A stretch of DNA of 64,000 nucleotides from assembly GCF_014206975.1 (NCBI RefSeq), contig NZ_JACHOU010000009.1:62001-126000 (forward strand), in the 5' to 3' direction. Source of the stretch: Aminobacter aganoensis. GTDB taxonomy: Bacteria > Pseudomonadota > Alphaproteobacteria > Rhizobiales > Rhizobiaceae. The notes under the pieces were generated by a model. That model did no database searches and was not told the DNA's origin. It saw nothing but the letters and a program-made list of their open reading frames with translations. Position 1 is the first letter of the stretch; each line of letters opens with the position of its first letter. Shown here piece by piece: positions 23,105 through 31,664 of the stretch. The position numbers and the translations under genes are program-made.

Positions 23105-25249
23105 CTATTCGCTCGAGGCCGTGCTTTTGAGATATTCTTCCAGTACCTGAGGATACAGTTGGACTTTTGCCTCTTGCAGCTGGCGTCTCTGTAATTCCTC
23201 TGCCATGGTGCGATGCTGTTGGTTGGTCAGGTACTCTTTAAGGTACGGTCTAGCCTCGTCAATTGTGAGCTTTTGCGGTGCAGTCCGCTCCTTGATTTCA
23301 ACGATGTAGATGCTGCCCCCTAGCTCGAAAGGTTTGCCCGGCTTTCCAGGCTGCAAGCCTTGGATCGCTTCGTGGAACGGATGGCTCATCAATTCGCTAA
23401 ACGGGTCCCCGCTTTCGCCGATCCATTCGGAAAATTCTCCACCACTAGAAGATGTTTCGACATCCTCGGAATATTCCTGGGCCACTGAGGCGAAATCTGC
23501 TGCTGCCGGGTCGGCTCCCGTCAGCTTTCCATAGGCTTCATCTGCGCGTTCACGCGACCGCTTTGCCTCATCCTCGTTTGATCCCAAGCCGATGCGGATG
23601 TAGCGGATTTTTGATTTCGGTGGGCTGACAAGGCGATTGCTGTTCTCTGTGTAAAGAACCTTGATCTGCTCTTCGGTAACATCGATGCGGTCGTCTACCT
23701 CTTCCTGCTCCATCATTTGGCGTAGCAGACGGAGTCTGGTCTCGTCCGCAAGCGGCTTGTCTGCGACATCGAGCAAACTGTCGTAGGTGTCCGATACCAG
23801 CAGCATGCGATCGATCAACGCGTTCGCCAGGCGCTTCATGCCTTCGGCTCCAGCGAATTGGCCGCGAAGTGCGGCTTCCTCGTACTCCCTGTAAAAATCA
23901 CGCAGACTGTAGCGCTGCCCTTTGATCGTGAAGAGCGTCTTTTCGCCGTTGTCGGCAAACCATCGCTGTTCCTTTTGTGCGCTGACGGCCGTGACGATTT
24001 CCGAGCGGACTTCTGCAAAGCTCTTCGCACCGGCGGGAATGACTTGCTGAAGGCGAACGATGAAATAGGACCCCCCCGCCTGAAACACCGTTCCCAGCTC
24101 GCCGGCAACCAATGTGAAGACGTTAGTGTCCCAATCGGAATTTCTACTGCCTTCGGTGACTTCAGCACTGGGTAAGAAACGCGCTTTCGAGAACCGGGCG
24201 GCTGTCGCAGGAAATGTTGCCCCACCCTGGAGGCTCAGCAGGGCATTGGCAGCCTCCCGTTGAGCGTTCGTGCCGAATTCCGATACGGGAAACTCCAACT
24301 CATCAACGATCGCGCGGCGCGGGATCTTGAACTGATCGACGTTCTGCCGGTAGTGGCTCTCAAGCTCCTGCTGCGTGGGAGAAGGTACATCAAGCAATTC
24401 GAAACTGCGAGTGACCGATGCGCTCGTTCGTAGCTTCTCTATATAGCCTTCAACAAAAGCCGGTTCCTGTTCGGCGACAAGGGCCTGCCGTATTTCGTCG
24501 CGGACGTCGGCAAAGGTGCGTCCTTCGTATCGTCCTTTATTTTTGTCAAAGTAATCGCGGATGCTGCTTTCCGAGACTGAAATCCGCTCGGTGTGGAGTT
24601 GGTTTGCGAAAGATTCAAGGCTTATGTTCTCATTTATATGCTTGACCGCATGTTGGAAGCTCTCGTCGGCTTCTGGTTTACGATTGGCTGCCCATCGCAG
24701 GATAAGTTGATCCGATACGAGGTCTTCCACGGTTTCCAGGAGCATGTCCTGCGACATGGTGCCTGGACTGCTATTGGACGACAACAGCACGTCCAGATGT
24801 GATTCGATGTCTTCGAGGGTTATCTGACCACTTTCGAAGGTCGCGACCACATTTGGCGCCGGAGGTGATGGAAGCGCCATGTCGGCGAAGTAGTCAGACG
24901 AAACGAACAGTAGCGTGCCGGGAATGGCTATGATCGCGAGAACGCTGGCCCCATACTGGCCTAGTGTCAGTCGTCTCCCCGGATTCTGCTCAGATGGGGC
25001 TGTCTCGGCCGGCCCGTTTCTCTCTGACGGGATATCGCATGCGGAATGGGAAGTGAATCCGGTTACTTCGTCATGGGTAGTCGCCGCAAATGTGCTAGCT
25101 GTGATTGGCTTTGGTGACGTGATTGGAACGGGCGGCTTTGTCTCCGATTCCGACTGTCGTTCAGTTGCAGGTTCGCTGGTCTGGCGCGATTGCTTTCCTC
25201 GGAGGCTATCGAGGAAGTCGGACCAGCTCTGCCGCCATCCATCCGCCAT
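23105..25249 (-). CDS. Membrane-anchored SurA/PpiD-like parvulin peptidyl-prolyl isomerase
   Basis: A 714-aa protein. The first 95 residues are a polar, Pro/Ser/Thr-rich cytoplasmic segment, followed by one membrane helix (YGASVLAIIAIPGTLLFVSS). The long periplasmic part contains a SurA-N-like helical region and about two parvulin (PpiC) modules, the last around residues 540-660 with FSEWIGESGDPFSELM and LGGSIYIVEIKE. It probably acts as a folding chaperone at the inner membrane. It is last in an operon with SPFH proteins, starting two bases after the HflK-like stop. The membrane-anchored layout recalls PpiD. Confidence 0.8.
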   Translation of the reverse strand: MADGWRQSWSDFLDSLRGKQSRQTSEPATERQSESETKPPVPITSPKPITASTFAATTHDEVTGFTSHSACDIPSERNGPAETAPSEQNPGRRLTLGQYGASVLAIIAIPGTLLFVSSDYFADMALPSPPAPNVVATFESGQITLEDIESHLDVLLSSNSSPGTMSQDMLLETVEDLVSDQLILRWAANRKPEADESFQHAVKHINENISLESFANQLHTERISVSESSIRDYFDKNKGRYEGRTFADVRDEIRQALVAEQEPAFVEGYIEKLRTSASVTRSFELLDVPSPTQQELESHYRQNVDQFKIPRRAIVDELEFPVSEFGTNAQREAANALLSLQGGATFPATAARFSKARFLPSAEVTEGSRNSDWDTNVFTLVAGELGTVFQAGGSYFIVRLQQVIPAGAKSFAEVRSEIVTAVSAQKEQRWFADNGEKTLFTIKGQRYSLRDFYREYEEAALRGQFAGAEGMKRLANALIDRMLLVSDTYDSLLDVADKPLADETRLRLLRQMMEQEEVDDRIDVTEEQIKVLYTENSNRLVSPPKSKIRYIRIGLGSNEDEAKRSRERADEAYGKLTGADPAAADFASVAQEYSEDVETSSSGGEFSEWIGESGDPFSELMSHPFHEAIQGLQPGKPGKPFELGGSIYIVEIKERTAPQKLTIDEARPYLKEYLTNQQHRTMAEELQRRQLQEAKVQLYPQVLEEYLKSTASSE

Positions 25250-25251
25250 GG

Positions 25252-26373
25252 TTAGCGCGATGCCTCTTCGGTCGTGCCATTCTTGGCGCCATAGAGTCTG
25301 AGGTTGAACGTGCCACCGTTGGCGTTGTCCAGTGCATAGACCTGAACACGGGGCATGATCCTTTCGATGCTTTCCAGATACATCCGATATCGGGTTATGT
25401 CTTCGCCGTACGCCTCGGCGTTCTTCCGATATTCATCCCAAAGAAGGTCGAATGCGCGTGCGGTGCCACTCGCGTTTGCGAGAATTCGGGACCTGTAGGC
25501 GGAGGCCTCCGCCCGCACTTGCTGTGCTTGACCCCTGGCTTCCGGTAGGCGGCTGTTGGCATAGCCCCGCGCTTCATTGATCAGCCGGGCCTTTTCCTCG
25601 CGCGCTGTGTTGACCGCTGTGAAAGCGTCCGCCACGTTTGCCGGAGGGAACGCTTTCTGCAGGTCGACGCCGACAATAACGAGGCCGGTACGGTATTCGT
25701 CCAAGCGGGATTGTGTCTCCTCGCGGATAGCTTGTTGCAAGGACTGCCGCCCGCTGGTCAGCAACGCATCGACCGGCAGCCGTGTTACAAGCCTGGTCAC
25801 AGACGCTCGCAACGCGTCCCGCACAATGCGATAGGGGGCATACTCGACGTTTGTGATGTAGTCGGCGGGCACGCTAACTTGGTATTGGACGATGACTTCC
25901 ACATCGACCACATTGGTATCACCGGAGAGTGTTTGTAGCTTTGTCGGAGGTTCCGGATGTATGTGCTCTTCCTCGGGAGCGCTTATGCCGACCTGTTCAC
26001 GCCTTACGCTGGTTACGTCGACGATATCTACGCGATCTATCGGCCACGGAAGCCGGTAGTGGAGGCCCGGCTCAACGCTGGGTTGGATGATCTCACCAAA
26101 GCGACGCACCACCGCGGCTTCTCCCGGCGCAACGGAATAGACACCAGTCAAGGCATAGCCGACGCCGATCAGCGTTACGGCGCCCAACAGCAGAGGGCCT
26201 GGTCTCAAGTGGGCAAGAGACACTTTGAGGTCAGCCAGGGCGAAACGTCCGCTTTCGGCAAGTGAGCGAGCGAGCAGCATCGATTTGGTCGCGATGTTGT
26301 GAACGATTGTACGGCCTCCAGGGTCGTCCGTCGTTTTTGCTCTGGGTGATGCTGGGACCTCCTCGTCCATCAT
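25252..26373 (-). CDS. hflK: HflK-like SPFH-domain membrane protein
   Basis: A 373-aa protein with a cytoplasmic N-terminus, one membrane helix (GPLLLGAVTLIGVGYALTGV) and an SPFH/prohibitin domain starting at YSVAPGEAAVVRRFG and GLHYRLPWPIDRVDI, as in HflK. The SPFH region is followed by a long helical coiled-coil segment (about 240-320). HflK and HflC form a periplasmic cage around the FtsH protease. It overlaps hflC by four bases and is followed by the parvulin gene, so the three probably form one membrane quality-control complex. This is an accessory copy; a chromosomal hflKC would be expected elsewhere. Confidence 0.85.
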   Translation of the reverse strand: MMDEEVPASPRAKTTDDPGGRTIVHNIATKSMLLARSLAESGRFALADLKVSLAHLRPGPLLLGAVTLIGVGYALTGVYSVAPGEAAVVRRFGEIIQPSVEPGLHYRLPWPIDRVDIVDVTSVRREQVGISAPEEEHIHPEPPTKLQTLSGDTNVVDVEVIVQYQVSVPADYITNVEYAPYRIVRDALRASVTRLVTRLPVDALLTSGRQSLQQAIREETQSRLDEYRTGLVIVGVDLQKAFPPANVADAFTAVNTAREEKARLINEARGYANSRLPEARGQAQQVRAEASAYRSRILANASGTARAFDLLWDEYRKNAEAYGEDITRYRMYLESIERIMPRVQVYALDNANGGTFNLRLYGAKNGTTEEASR

Positions 26374-27332
26374 TTATTGAACTCCGATCCGACGGCAACC
26401 TCGGGCGACTCATTCGACGATGGTGCGGTTGCGGTTGCGGATGAAGGGAGCTTCAGGGCATTTCGTGGATCGAGATATTGAAGCAGGTCTGAGTCGGCGG
26501 GCAAAATTAGCGTCGTGCCTTCATCGATGAACTTGTCGTATGCTTCGAGCGTTCGGGTAAACCGGTAGAAATCCTTGTCCTTGCCGAAAGAGCTCGCATA
26601 GATCGCGATCGCTTCCGCGTCAGCCGTTCCTCGGGTCTCTGCCGATTCGCGGTTCGCCGTAGCGAGAATCTTCGCCTTCTCTGTGTCGGCTTCCGCTCGG
26701 ATCCGGGCTGCTTCTTCCGCACCTTCCGAGCGGAATTGTCGGGCGATCGCCTCTCGCTCCGAGCGCATGCGCTGAAAGACGCTTGTCAGGTTGGCTTCTG
26801 GGAATGTGAGCTCCTTGAGCTGGACGTCCGTAACGGTGAAGCCATATGCTCCAGTGCGTGCTGCGGCCCTTTCTTTCACGGCGTTCAAAGTATCCGAAAG
26901 GCTAGCCTCTGACGCGTCGACTGTGACGAGACTGCCAAGCTCGACCTGGCCCAGCGCAGCTCCGAGCTCCGCCTTGATGATATCGTTCAGCTGTGTGCCT
27001 GCGCCGCGCAGATTGTTGACGTTCTTGAGAAACGCCAGTGCATCCGTCACCTGCCAGGTTGCGTAGGCCTCCACCATAATGTTCTTCTTGTCTCTACTCA
27101 GGAACTCCGTTTTTGGGAGGTTGTAGACTTGGATTTGCTTGCTGATCTTCAGGACGTTTTGAATGGGGTCGGGTGCCTTGATGTAGAGACCGGGATATTC
27201 CAGGACGCGGACGGGTCGCCCGAACTGCGTCACGATCGCATATTCGGTGGTATCGACCTGATAGAGCGTCAATGTTGCTGCCAGGAAGCCAAGGCCCAAG
27301 ATGCCCAGGGCGGTAATTCGAAGTGGTTTCAT
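26370..27332 (-). CDS. hflC: HflC-like SPFH-domain membrane protein
   Basis: A 320-aa protein with an N-terminal signal-anchor (ALGILGLGFLAATLTLYQV) and an SPFH domain (YAIVTQFGRPVRVLEYPGLY, then IQNVLKISKQIQVY). The coiled-coil part contains the Ala/Glu-rich RAEADTEKAKILATANRESA and the C-terminal SFGKDKDFYRFTRTLEAYDK typical of HflC. It pairs with HflK. Its ATG 27332 is 25 bases after the upstream fusion gene, and its stop overlaps the hflK-like start (ATGA). The C-terminal 40 residues are longer and more Ser-rich than in E. coli HflC. Confidence 0.87.
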   Translation of the reverse strand: MKPLRITALGILGLGFLAATLTLYQVDTTEYAIVTQFGRPVRVLEYPGLYIKAPDPIQNVLKISKQIQVYNLPKTEFLSRDKKNIMVEAYATWQVTDALAFLKNVNNLRGAGTQLNDIIKAELGAALGQVELGSLVTVDASEASLSDTLNAVKERAAARTGAYGFTVTDVQLKELTFPEANLTSVFQRMRSEREAIARQFRSEGAEEAARIRAEADTEKAKILATANRESAETRGTADAEAIAIYASSFGKDKDFYRFTRTLEAYDKFIDEGTTLILPADSDLLQYLDPRNALKLPSSATATAPSSNESPEVAVGSEFNK

Positions 27333-27357
27333 GGAATATTCGTCCTCGCGCCCGTCA

Positions 27358-28905
27358 CTATTGTATTGGGGGGAGCAATTGTGCCTTGCCCTGTTGCGGT
27401 ATCCAAAGATCGGTCGACTGTAATGTGATCGTCGGGTCCATCACAAATTTCTTCGAGCCTGCCAGCGACTTCTCGACGGCTTCTAGGTAGAGTCGCTGGC
27501 GGGTGATATCGGGCGCCGCTGCGTAGGCCTGTCGCCGCGCCTCGAAGTTCGCCGCGTCTCCTGCGGATGCAGCGAGCTTTTCAACTGCGTATGCTTGTGC
27601 TGTCTGTCGCATGATGTCGGCATCGCCGCGCGCGGTGGGAAGAACTTCGTTGCGATAGGCAAGCGCCTCGTTGACGAACGTATTGCGATCTTCCCGGGCA
27701 CTTGCCACGTCGCGAAATGCGTCAGCGACTTCCTGAGGAGGCGCGCTTTCGAGCAACTGCACGCCGACAACGCGGATACCCGAGGCGCTGCGATCAAGCG
27801 ACGCCTGTACAGCGCCAACGGCCTTTTCTTGTATTGCGGTCTTGTCGACTGTGAGAACTGCGTCAACGGCTTCCTCGCCGACGCTCTGACGCAAAGCCGC
27901 CACACCGGCTTGTAGGACGAGATCGTTGGGAGCAGACACATTAAGAACGAATGCAGAGGCATCACCGACTGCAAACTGAAGGCTGGCCCGCACAGAGATA
28001 AGGTTCTCGTCGCCCGTCAGCATCTGGAGAGGACCCGTCTCGATCCGCCGCACCAAGTCGAGGGCGACCACATCAACGGACTCTACCGGGTTCGGCCAAC
28101 GATAGTGCATCCCTGGCCCGGCCTCTTCGATCACCTTCCCGAATCGCCTCACCACCGCCACCTCTCCCGGTTGGACCGTGTAGATGCCGGTGAGGAAATA
28201 GAGCCCGACCAATGCGAGCGCGGAAATAGGGGCATACACGCGTAACCAACCGCGACTATGGACATGGCCGTGTGCGTTTTCGCCTTCCACCTGCAGCTGC
28301 TCGCGATTTCGTAACGCAGTGATCGCGGCCGCCGCTATCTCGAACCCGGAAAGAAAAATCATGACGACGACGATGGCCGCGGCTGCCGTGTCCAGGTTTT
28401 GCAGGCCGAGGGCGGCACCTCCTAAGCCAGCAACGACGACGATCGATGCGTAGATGTCGACTTGGGAATGATATCCGCTGGCTATGAGTGCGGGGGAATC
28501 CGTCTGGCGACCTACGTAAAGCTTGTAGCGGGCAATGACGTAAGCGACGATGACGGTGACCAAAGAAGCCAGAGTGATTGGCCCGAGATTTCTTAGATCG
28601 GGCGGATCGCCTGCCAGGACCTCTCCGACGATATCGAACCCGACATAAAAGATCGCGGCCGAGACCAGGAGCGCCACCCAGTTTTCCATGGCACGAGCGC
28701 CGTGTTGAGCAGCCGCGGCTAGTTTTGTACGGCTCAAGAACAAACCGATCAAAACGAATACGCCGATCGCCAGATCTGCCAAGGAATGGATGGCGCTTGA
28801 CCGAAGAGCCAGGCTTCCCGAGGCTGTCGAGAGCCAGAACTTGAACAGGATCAGCAGGCCGTTGATGAGTATCGTAACGAATACGGTGCGCTCTTTGCGA
28901 TCCAT
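27358..28905 (-). CDS. Fusion of a CDF-like cation transporter with an HflK-like SPFH domain
   Basis: A 515-aa protein in one uninterrupted frame. Residues 1-200 look like the six-helix core of a cation diffusion facilitator, with HxxxD in helix 2 (H40-D44, HSLAD) and in helix 5 (H146-D150, HSQVD), the usual metal-site quartet of Zn-type CDF proteins. A short His-containing linker (AHGHVHSRG) leads to a seventh helix and an SPFH/HflK domain (IYTVQPGEVAVVRRFGKVIE). The CDF cytoplasmic dimerisation domain is absent and the SPFH domain takes its place. It is the first gene of the hflC-hflK-parvulin operon. A metal-transporting or metal-sensing FtsH cage component is inferred. Confidence 0.8.
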   Translation of the reverse strand: MDRKERTVFVTILINGLLILFKFWLSTASGSLALRSSAIHSLADLAIGVFVLIGLFLSRTKLAAAAQHGARAMENWVALLVSAAIFYVGFDIVGEVLAGDPPDLRNLGPITLASLVTVIVAYVIARYKLYVGRQTDSPALIASGYHSQVDIYASIVVVAGLGGAALGLQNLDTAAAAIVVVMIFLSGFEIAAAAITALRNREQLQVEGENAHGHVHSRGWLRVYAPISALALVGLYFLTGIYTVQPGEVAVVRRFGKVIEEAGPGMHYRWPNPVESVDVVALDLVRRIETGPLQMLTGDENLISVRASLQFAVGDASAFVLNVSAPNDLVLQAGVAALRQSVGEEAVDAVLTVDKTAIQEKAVGAVQASLDRSASGIRVVGVQLLESAPPQEVADAFRDVASAREDRNTFVNEALAYRNEVLPTARGDADIMRQTAQAYAVEKLAASAGDAANFEARRQAYAAAPDITRQRLYLEAVEKSLAGSKKFVMDPTITLQSTDLWIPQQGKAQLLPPIQ

Positions 28906-29273
28906 CGCCTCTCGACTTTCGCGACAAGGAAAAAGTCTGGCTACCGTAACGCTCCTTGAACGGAAATAGTCGAAGCAGGGCGGGGTAAGACCACCAGTGT
29001 CGAAGATCGACCCATGGCAGTCCTCCCCGGATACCGTTCAGCGGAGAACTACAGTGCTGGATGGCACGTACACGACATAATTTACGGGAGTTCGTCGTAA
29101 CCCCGTCGCGGTATGGCGAAATCTTTCACGACGGTGGCCTCGACACATTCTGCAATAATTTTCCGAAAGAGTTGTCCAGTTCGTCACCGTCACGCTCTAT
29201 TAGGTCCATATAAGTCGGCATGAGGCGCTGGCGAGCATTCCGGCGTGGCCGCCGGCGAGGAGTTGCGTCTGAG
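28906..29273. other. Intergenic region, promoter of the SPFH operon expected
   Basis: The 370 bases between the histidine kinase stop and the fusion gene hold no convincing gene. A short minus-strand frame ending at 29126 (31 codons from an ATG near 29221, with YMDLIERDGDELDNSFG) has protein-like composition but no ribosome site and may be a remnant. No MerR-type site was found here. Confidence 0.4.
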
Positions 29274-30719
29274 CTAACGTGATCGACGGTTCCGGTAGGG
29301 TTCGTCTTTGTTGGCGTTAGTTCCCATCGGCAGCAGTACCCGTACGCAGAGACCTGCAGCTTCCCTGCGGTTCTCCAACTGGATAGATCCGCCGTGCATG
29401 TCCACGGCCATCTGGGCAATAGCCAGTCCCAAGCCCATACCGCCGGTGTTGCGGTTCCTTGAGTTCTCAAGGCGGTAGAACGGCTGAAATATGCGCTCCA
29501 GCTCCTCACTTGGAATACCAGGACCTTGGTCTGTAATGCTGATGTCGATCATTCCGTCCTTGACGTTGGCGACGACATTAGCGCGCTCTCCATACTTGAG
29601 AGCGTTGTCGATAAGGTTGGAAAGAGCTCGTTTCAACGCTAACGGGCGGCAAGCAGCAACGATGGTGCTATTGACGACCAATGTGACCTGATGTCCGGTG
29701 TCCGAAAAGTCGCTGCAGATCGCCTCCAGAAGAGATCCGATGTCCGTCGCCTGGAGCTCTTCCTGCGCTGTGCCCTCGCGTGCAAACGTCAACGTTGAAG
29801 CGAGCATCGTGTCCATCTCCTCAATCGAGGCGAGGATTCGACGCCGTGCTTCCGAATCGGCCAAATCCTCGGCCCTAAGACGAATTGTCGTCAGCGGCGT
29901 GCGCAAGTCGTGGGAGATGGATCCGAGCATGTAGGCGCGCGCCTCGATCGTCTGGAGCACCCGCTTCTGCATATTGTTGAATGCCCGGGCCGCTTCCCGA
30001 ACCTCACTCGGCCCAGTCTCGGGCAAGGATGGTGCATACACATTCCGAGCGAACGTAGTGGCGGCGTTCGCAAACAGCGCAAGTGGTCTCGACATTTTCC
30101 TGATGGCCCACAGGGAAAGCATCAATACGATAACCAGAAACGCGCCGGTAACTGCCAGCTGTCGCTCCCACCCAGGCGCCGAAGCCATGGGCATCGAGGT
30201 TGAGAAGCTGAGCCTTTGACCTTCTGAGAGCGGAATGGAGACCAGCACGGCTTGGTCGCGGTCGTGCCCGTAGGCGAGGCGACTAAGTCGGGATTCCAGC
30301 CACCGTCGCCAGCTATCCCGCGCAGGCGCCGTGTTGCCGGGGTCAACATCACTTATGTCTACTGATATCGGCTCGTTTGTGTTGGGTCGAACTTGTCGTA
30401 GCAAGAGGTCGCCCAGCGTGCTGGTGCTGGTGCCTGTGGATTGAATCGTCTTGTTGCTGCTGGTCTCAGTTATTCTGACGTTGAACAGGTGGCCATCGGA
30501 AGAACGAACGATGCGATCCCTCCATTCATTTGGTACATTTGAAACGATATTTGCAATGGATGCGATATGCTGCGCGATGTGCTGCTCTTCTGTACGCGTA
30601 AGCGACTCCACCCGATCTTCCGATAGCACGAGCAAGGTCACGATATGGGTCGCAATTAGGCCGGACACGAGTAAGACGACAGTCCGACCGCTAAGGCTTT
30701 TCGGCAGCAACCCGGTCAT
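29274..30719 (-). CDS. Membrane sensor histidine kinase
   Basis: A 481-aa kinase with two membrane helices (about 10-32 and 180-205), a periplasmic sensor of about 150 residues without cysteine-rich or His-rich metal motifs, and a HAMP linker. It has the H-box GSISHDLRTPLTTIRLRAED and the ATP-binding boxes LIDNALKYGE, DQGPGIPSEELERIF and GMGLGLAIA. It phosphorylates the OmpR-type regulator encoded immediately upstream, with a four-base ATGA overlap that also fixes the start at 30719. The signal is unknown. Location beside metal and envelope genes suggests metal or envelope stress. Confidence 0.88.
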   Translation of the reverse strand: MTGLLPKSLSGRTVVLLVSGLIATHIVTLLVLSEDRVESLTRTEEQHIAQHIASIANIVSNVPNEWRDRIVRSSDGHLFNVRITETSSNKTIQSTGTSTSTLGDLLLRQVRPNTNEPISVDISDVDPGNTAPARDSWRRWLESRLSRLAYGHDRDQAVLVSIPLSEGQRLSFSTSMPMASAPGWERQLAVTGAFLVIVLMLSLWAIRKMSRPLALFANAATTFARNVYAPSLPETGPSEVREAARAFNNMQKRVLQTIEARAYMLGSISHDLRTPLTTIRLRAEDLADSEARRRILASIEEMDTMLASTLTFAREGTAQEELQATDIGSLLEAICSDFSDTGHQVTLVVNSTIVAACRPLALKRALSNLIDNALKYGERANVVANVKDGMIDISITDQGPGIPSEELERIFQPFYRLENSRNRNTGGMGLGLAIAQMAVDMHGGSIQLENRREAAGLCVRVLLPMGTNANKDEPYRNRRSR

Positions 30720-31444
30720 CCACGGGACACGTCGGCGGAAAAAACATAGCCGTCGCCCCAAACTGTCTTAAGGATTTGAGGGTTTTGGGGATCCTCTTCT
30801 ATTTTCCGGCGTAGTCTGCTGATTCTGGTGTCTATGCTCCGATCAATGAATTCGGATTCGCGGCCCCGCGTCAAATCCAAGAGCTGATCACGGGTTAGAA
30901 CGATCTGCGGTCGCTCAACAAACACCCTCAGCAGGTTGAATTCGGCAGTACTTAGAGACAGCAGCGCGCCGTTCGTCGACTTCAGGGAGCGTGTCGACGT
31001 ATCGAAGGTCCAGCGGCCGAAGCGCCACACGCACGCCGTTTGGCTTCGAGTACCCGTTGGCACCGATCGTGTCCTTCTAAGAACTGCGCGAATCCTGGCA
31101 ACCAGTTCCCTCCCCCCGAATGGCTTCGTCAGATAGTCGTCAGCGCCCATCTCAAGACCAAGCACGAGATCAAATTCGTCGGCTTTGGCCGTGAGCATTA
31201 CGACTGGAATGTTGGTCGTGGCTCTGAGATCGCGGCAAAGCGTGAGTCCGTCTTCGCCTGGCAACATGAGATCCAGAACCACAAGGTCGACGCTAGTCTC
31301 GATCAGGTGGCGACGCATCTGTCGCCCGTTTGCGGCGGCGCTAACGCGATATCCTTCCTTGGCGAGCAACCCTGCTACCAGGTCTCGAATGTCCTGATGG
31401 TCGTCAACTACCAGAATATGTCCGTTCAAACTGTCGGCTGGCAC
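30716..31444 (-). CDS. OmpR/PhoB-family response regulator
   Basis: A 242-aa regulator. The receiver domain begins HILVVDDHQDIRDLV, with the phosphoacceptor Asp in DLVVLDLMLPGEDG and the Lys in DDYLTKPFGGREL. The C-terminal winged helix (LSTAEFNLLRVFVERPQIVLT, then SRLRRKIEEDP) is of OmpR type. The start chosen is GTG 31444, preceded by AGAGG at seven bases; GTG 31495 would add 17 residues. It is cotranscribed with the kinase. A MerR-type promoter lies just upstream at 31534-31564, implying that a metal-sensing regulator raises the level of this two-component system. Confidence 0.88.
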   Translation of the reverse strand: MPADSLNGHILVVDDHQDIRDLVAGLLAKEGYRVSAAANGRQMRRHLIETSVDLVVLDLMLPGEDGLTLCRDLRATTNIPVVMLTAKADEFDLVLGLEMGADDYLTKPFGGRELVARIRAVLRRTRSVPTGTRSQTACVWRFGRWTFDTSTRSLKSTNGALLSLSTAEFNLLRVFVERPQIVLTRDQLLDLTRGRESEFIDRSIDTRISRLRRKIEEDPQNPQILKTVWGDGYVFSADVSRG

Positions 31445-31533
31445 ATCCGAACCTCTTCGATCGCTGTTGAAGCACGGGGGGAACGACCCTTGCACGTTCA
31501 GTGTCAGCCGCTCGAAGCGGCTGCTTCGCCTAT

Positions 31534-31564
31534 AGCCTACAATCTCAAGGTGCTAGAGGTTCAA
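31534..31564 (-). promoter_or_regulatory. MerR-type promoter/operator (site b) of the two-component operon
   Basis: Minus strand: -35 TTGAAC, 19-base spacer, -10 TAGGCT. The dyad CCTCTAG-N3-CTTGAGA matches 12 of 13 defined positions of the shared motif. The predicted RNA start is about 30 or 80 bases before the two candidate GTG codons of the regulator. Confidence 0.7.
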
Positions 31565-31664
31565 GAGCGTTCAGAGACCCTGGCCCGCGTTAGTTTGACT
31601 CACTGGCAAGGGCGAGAAGGACGAACTATTCATTGATCCGTCCCGACTGTCTTGCGGCCAAAGA

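Noticed and set aside
29126-29509. 127-codon minus-strand frame
   Set aside because: Mostly an out-of-frame reading of the histidine kinase gene; only its last 31 codons look protein-like.
31540-31564. SoxR box interpretation of site b
   Set aside because: The halves resemble SoxR's CCTCAAG/CTTGAGG, but the dyad is one base shorter than SoxR sites, the same geometry recurs at six other sites, and no soxR-like gene with an iron-sulfur cysteine cluster is present.
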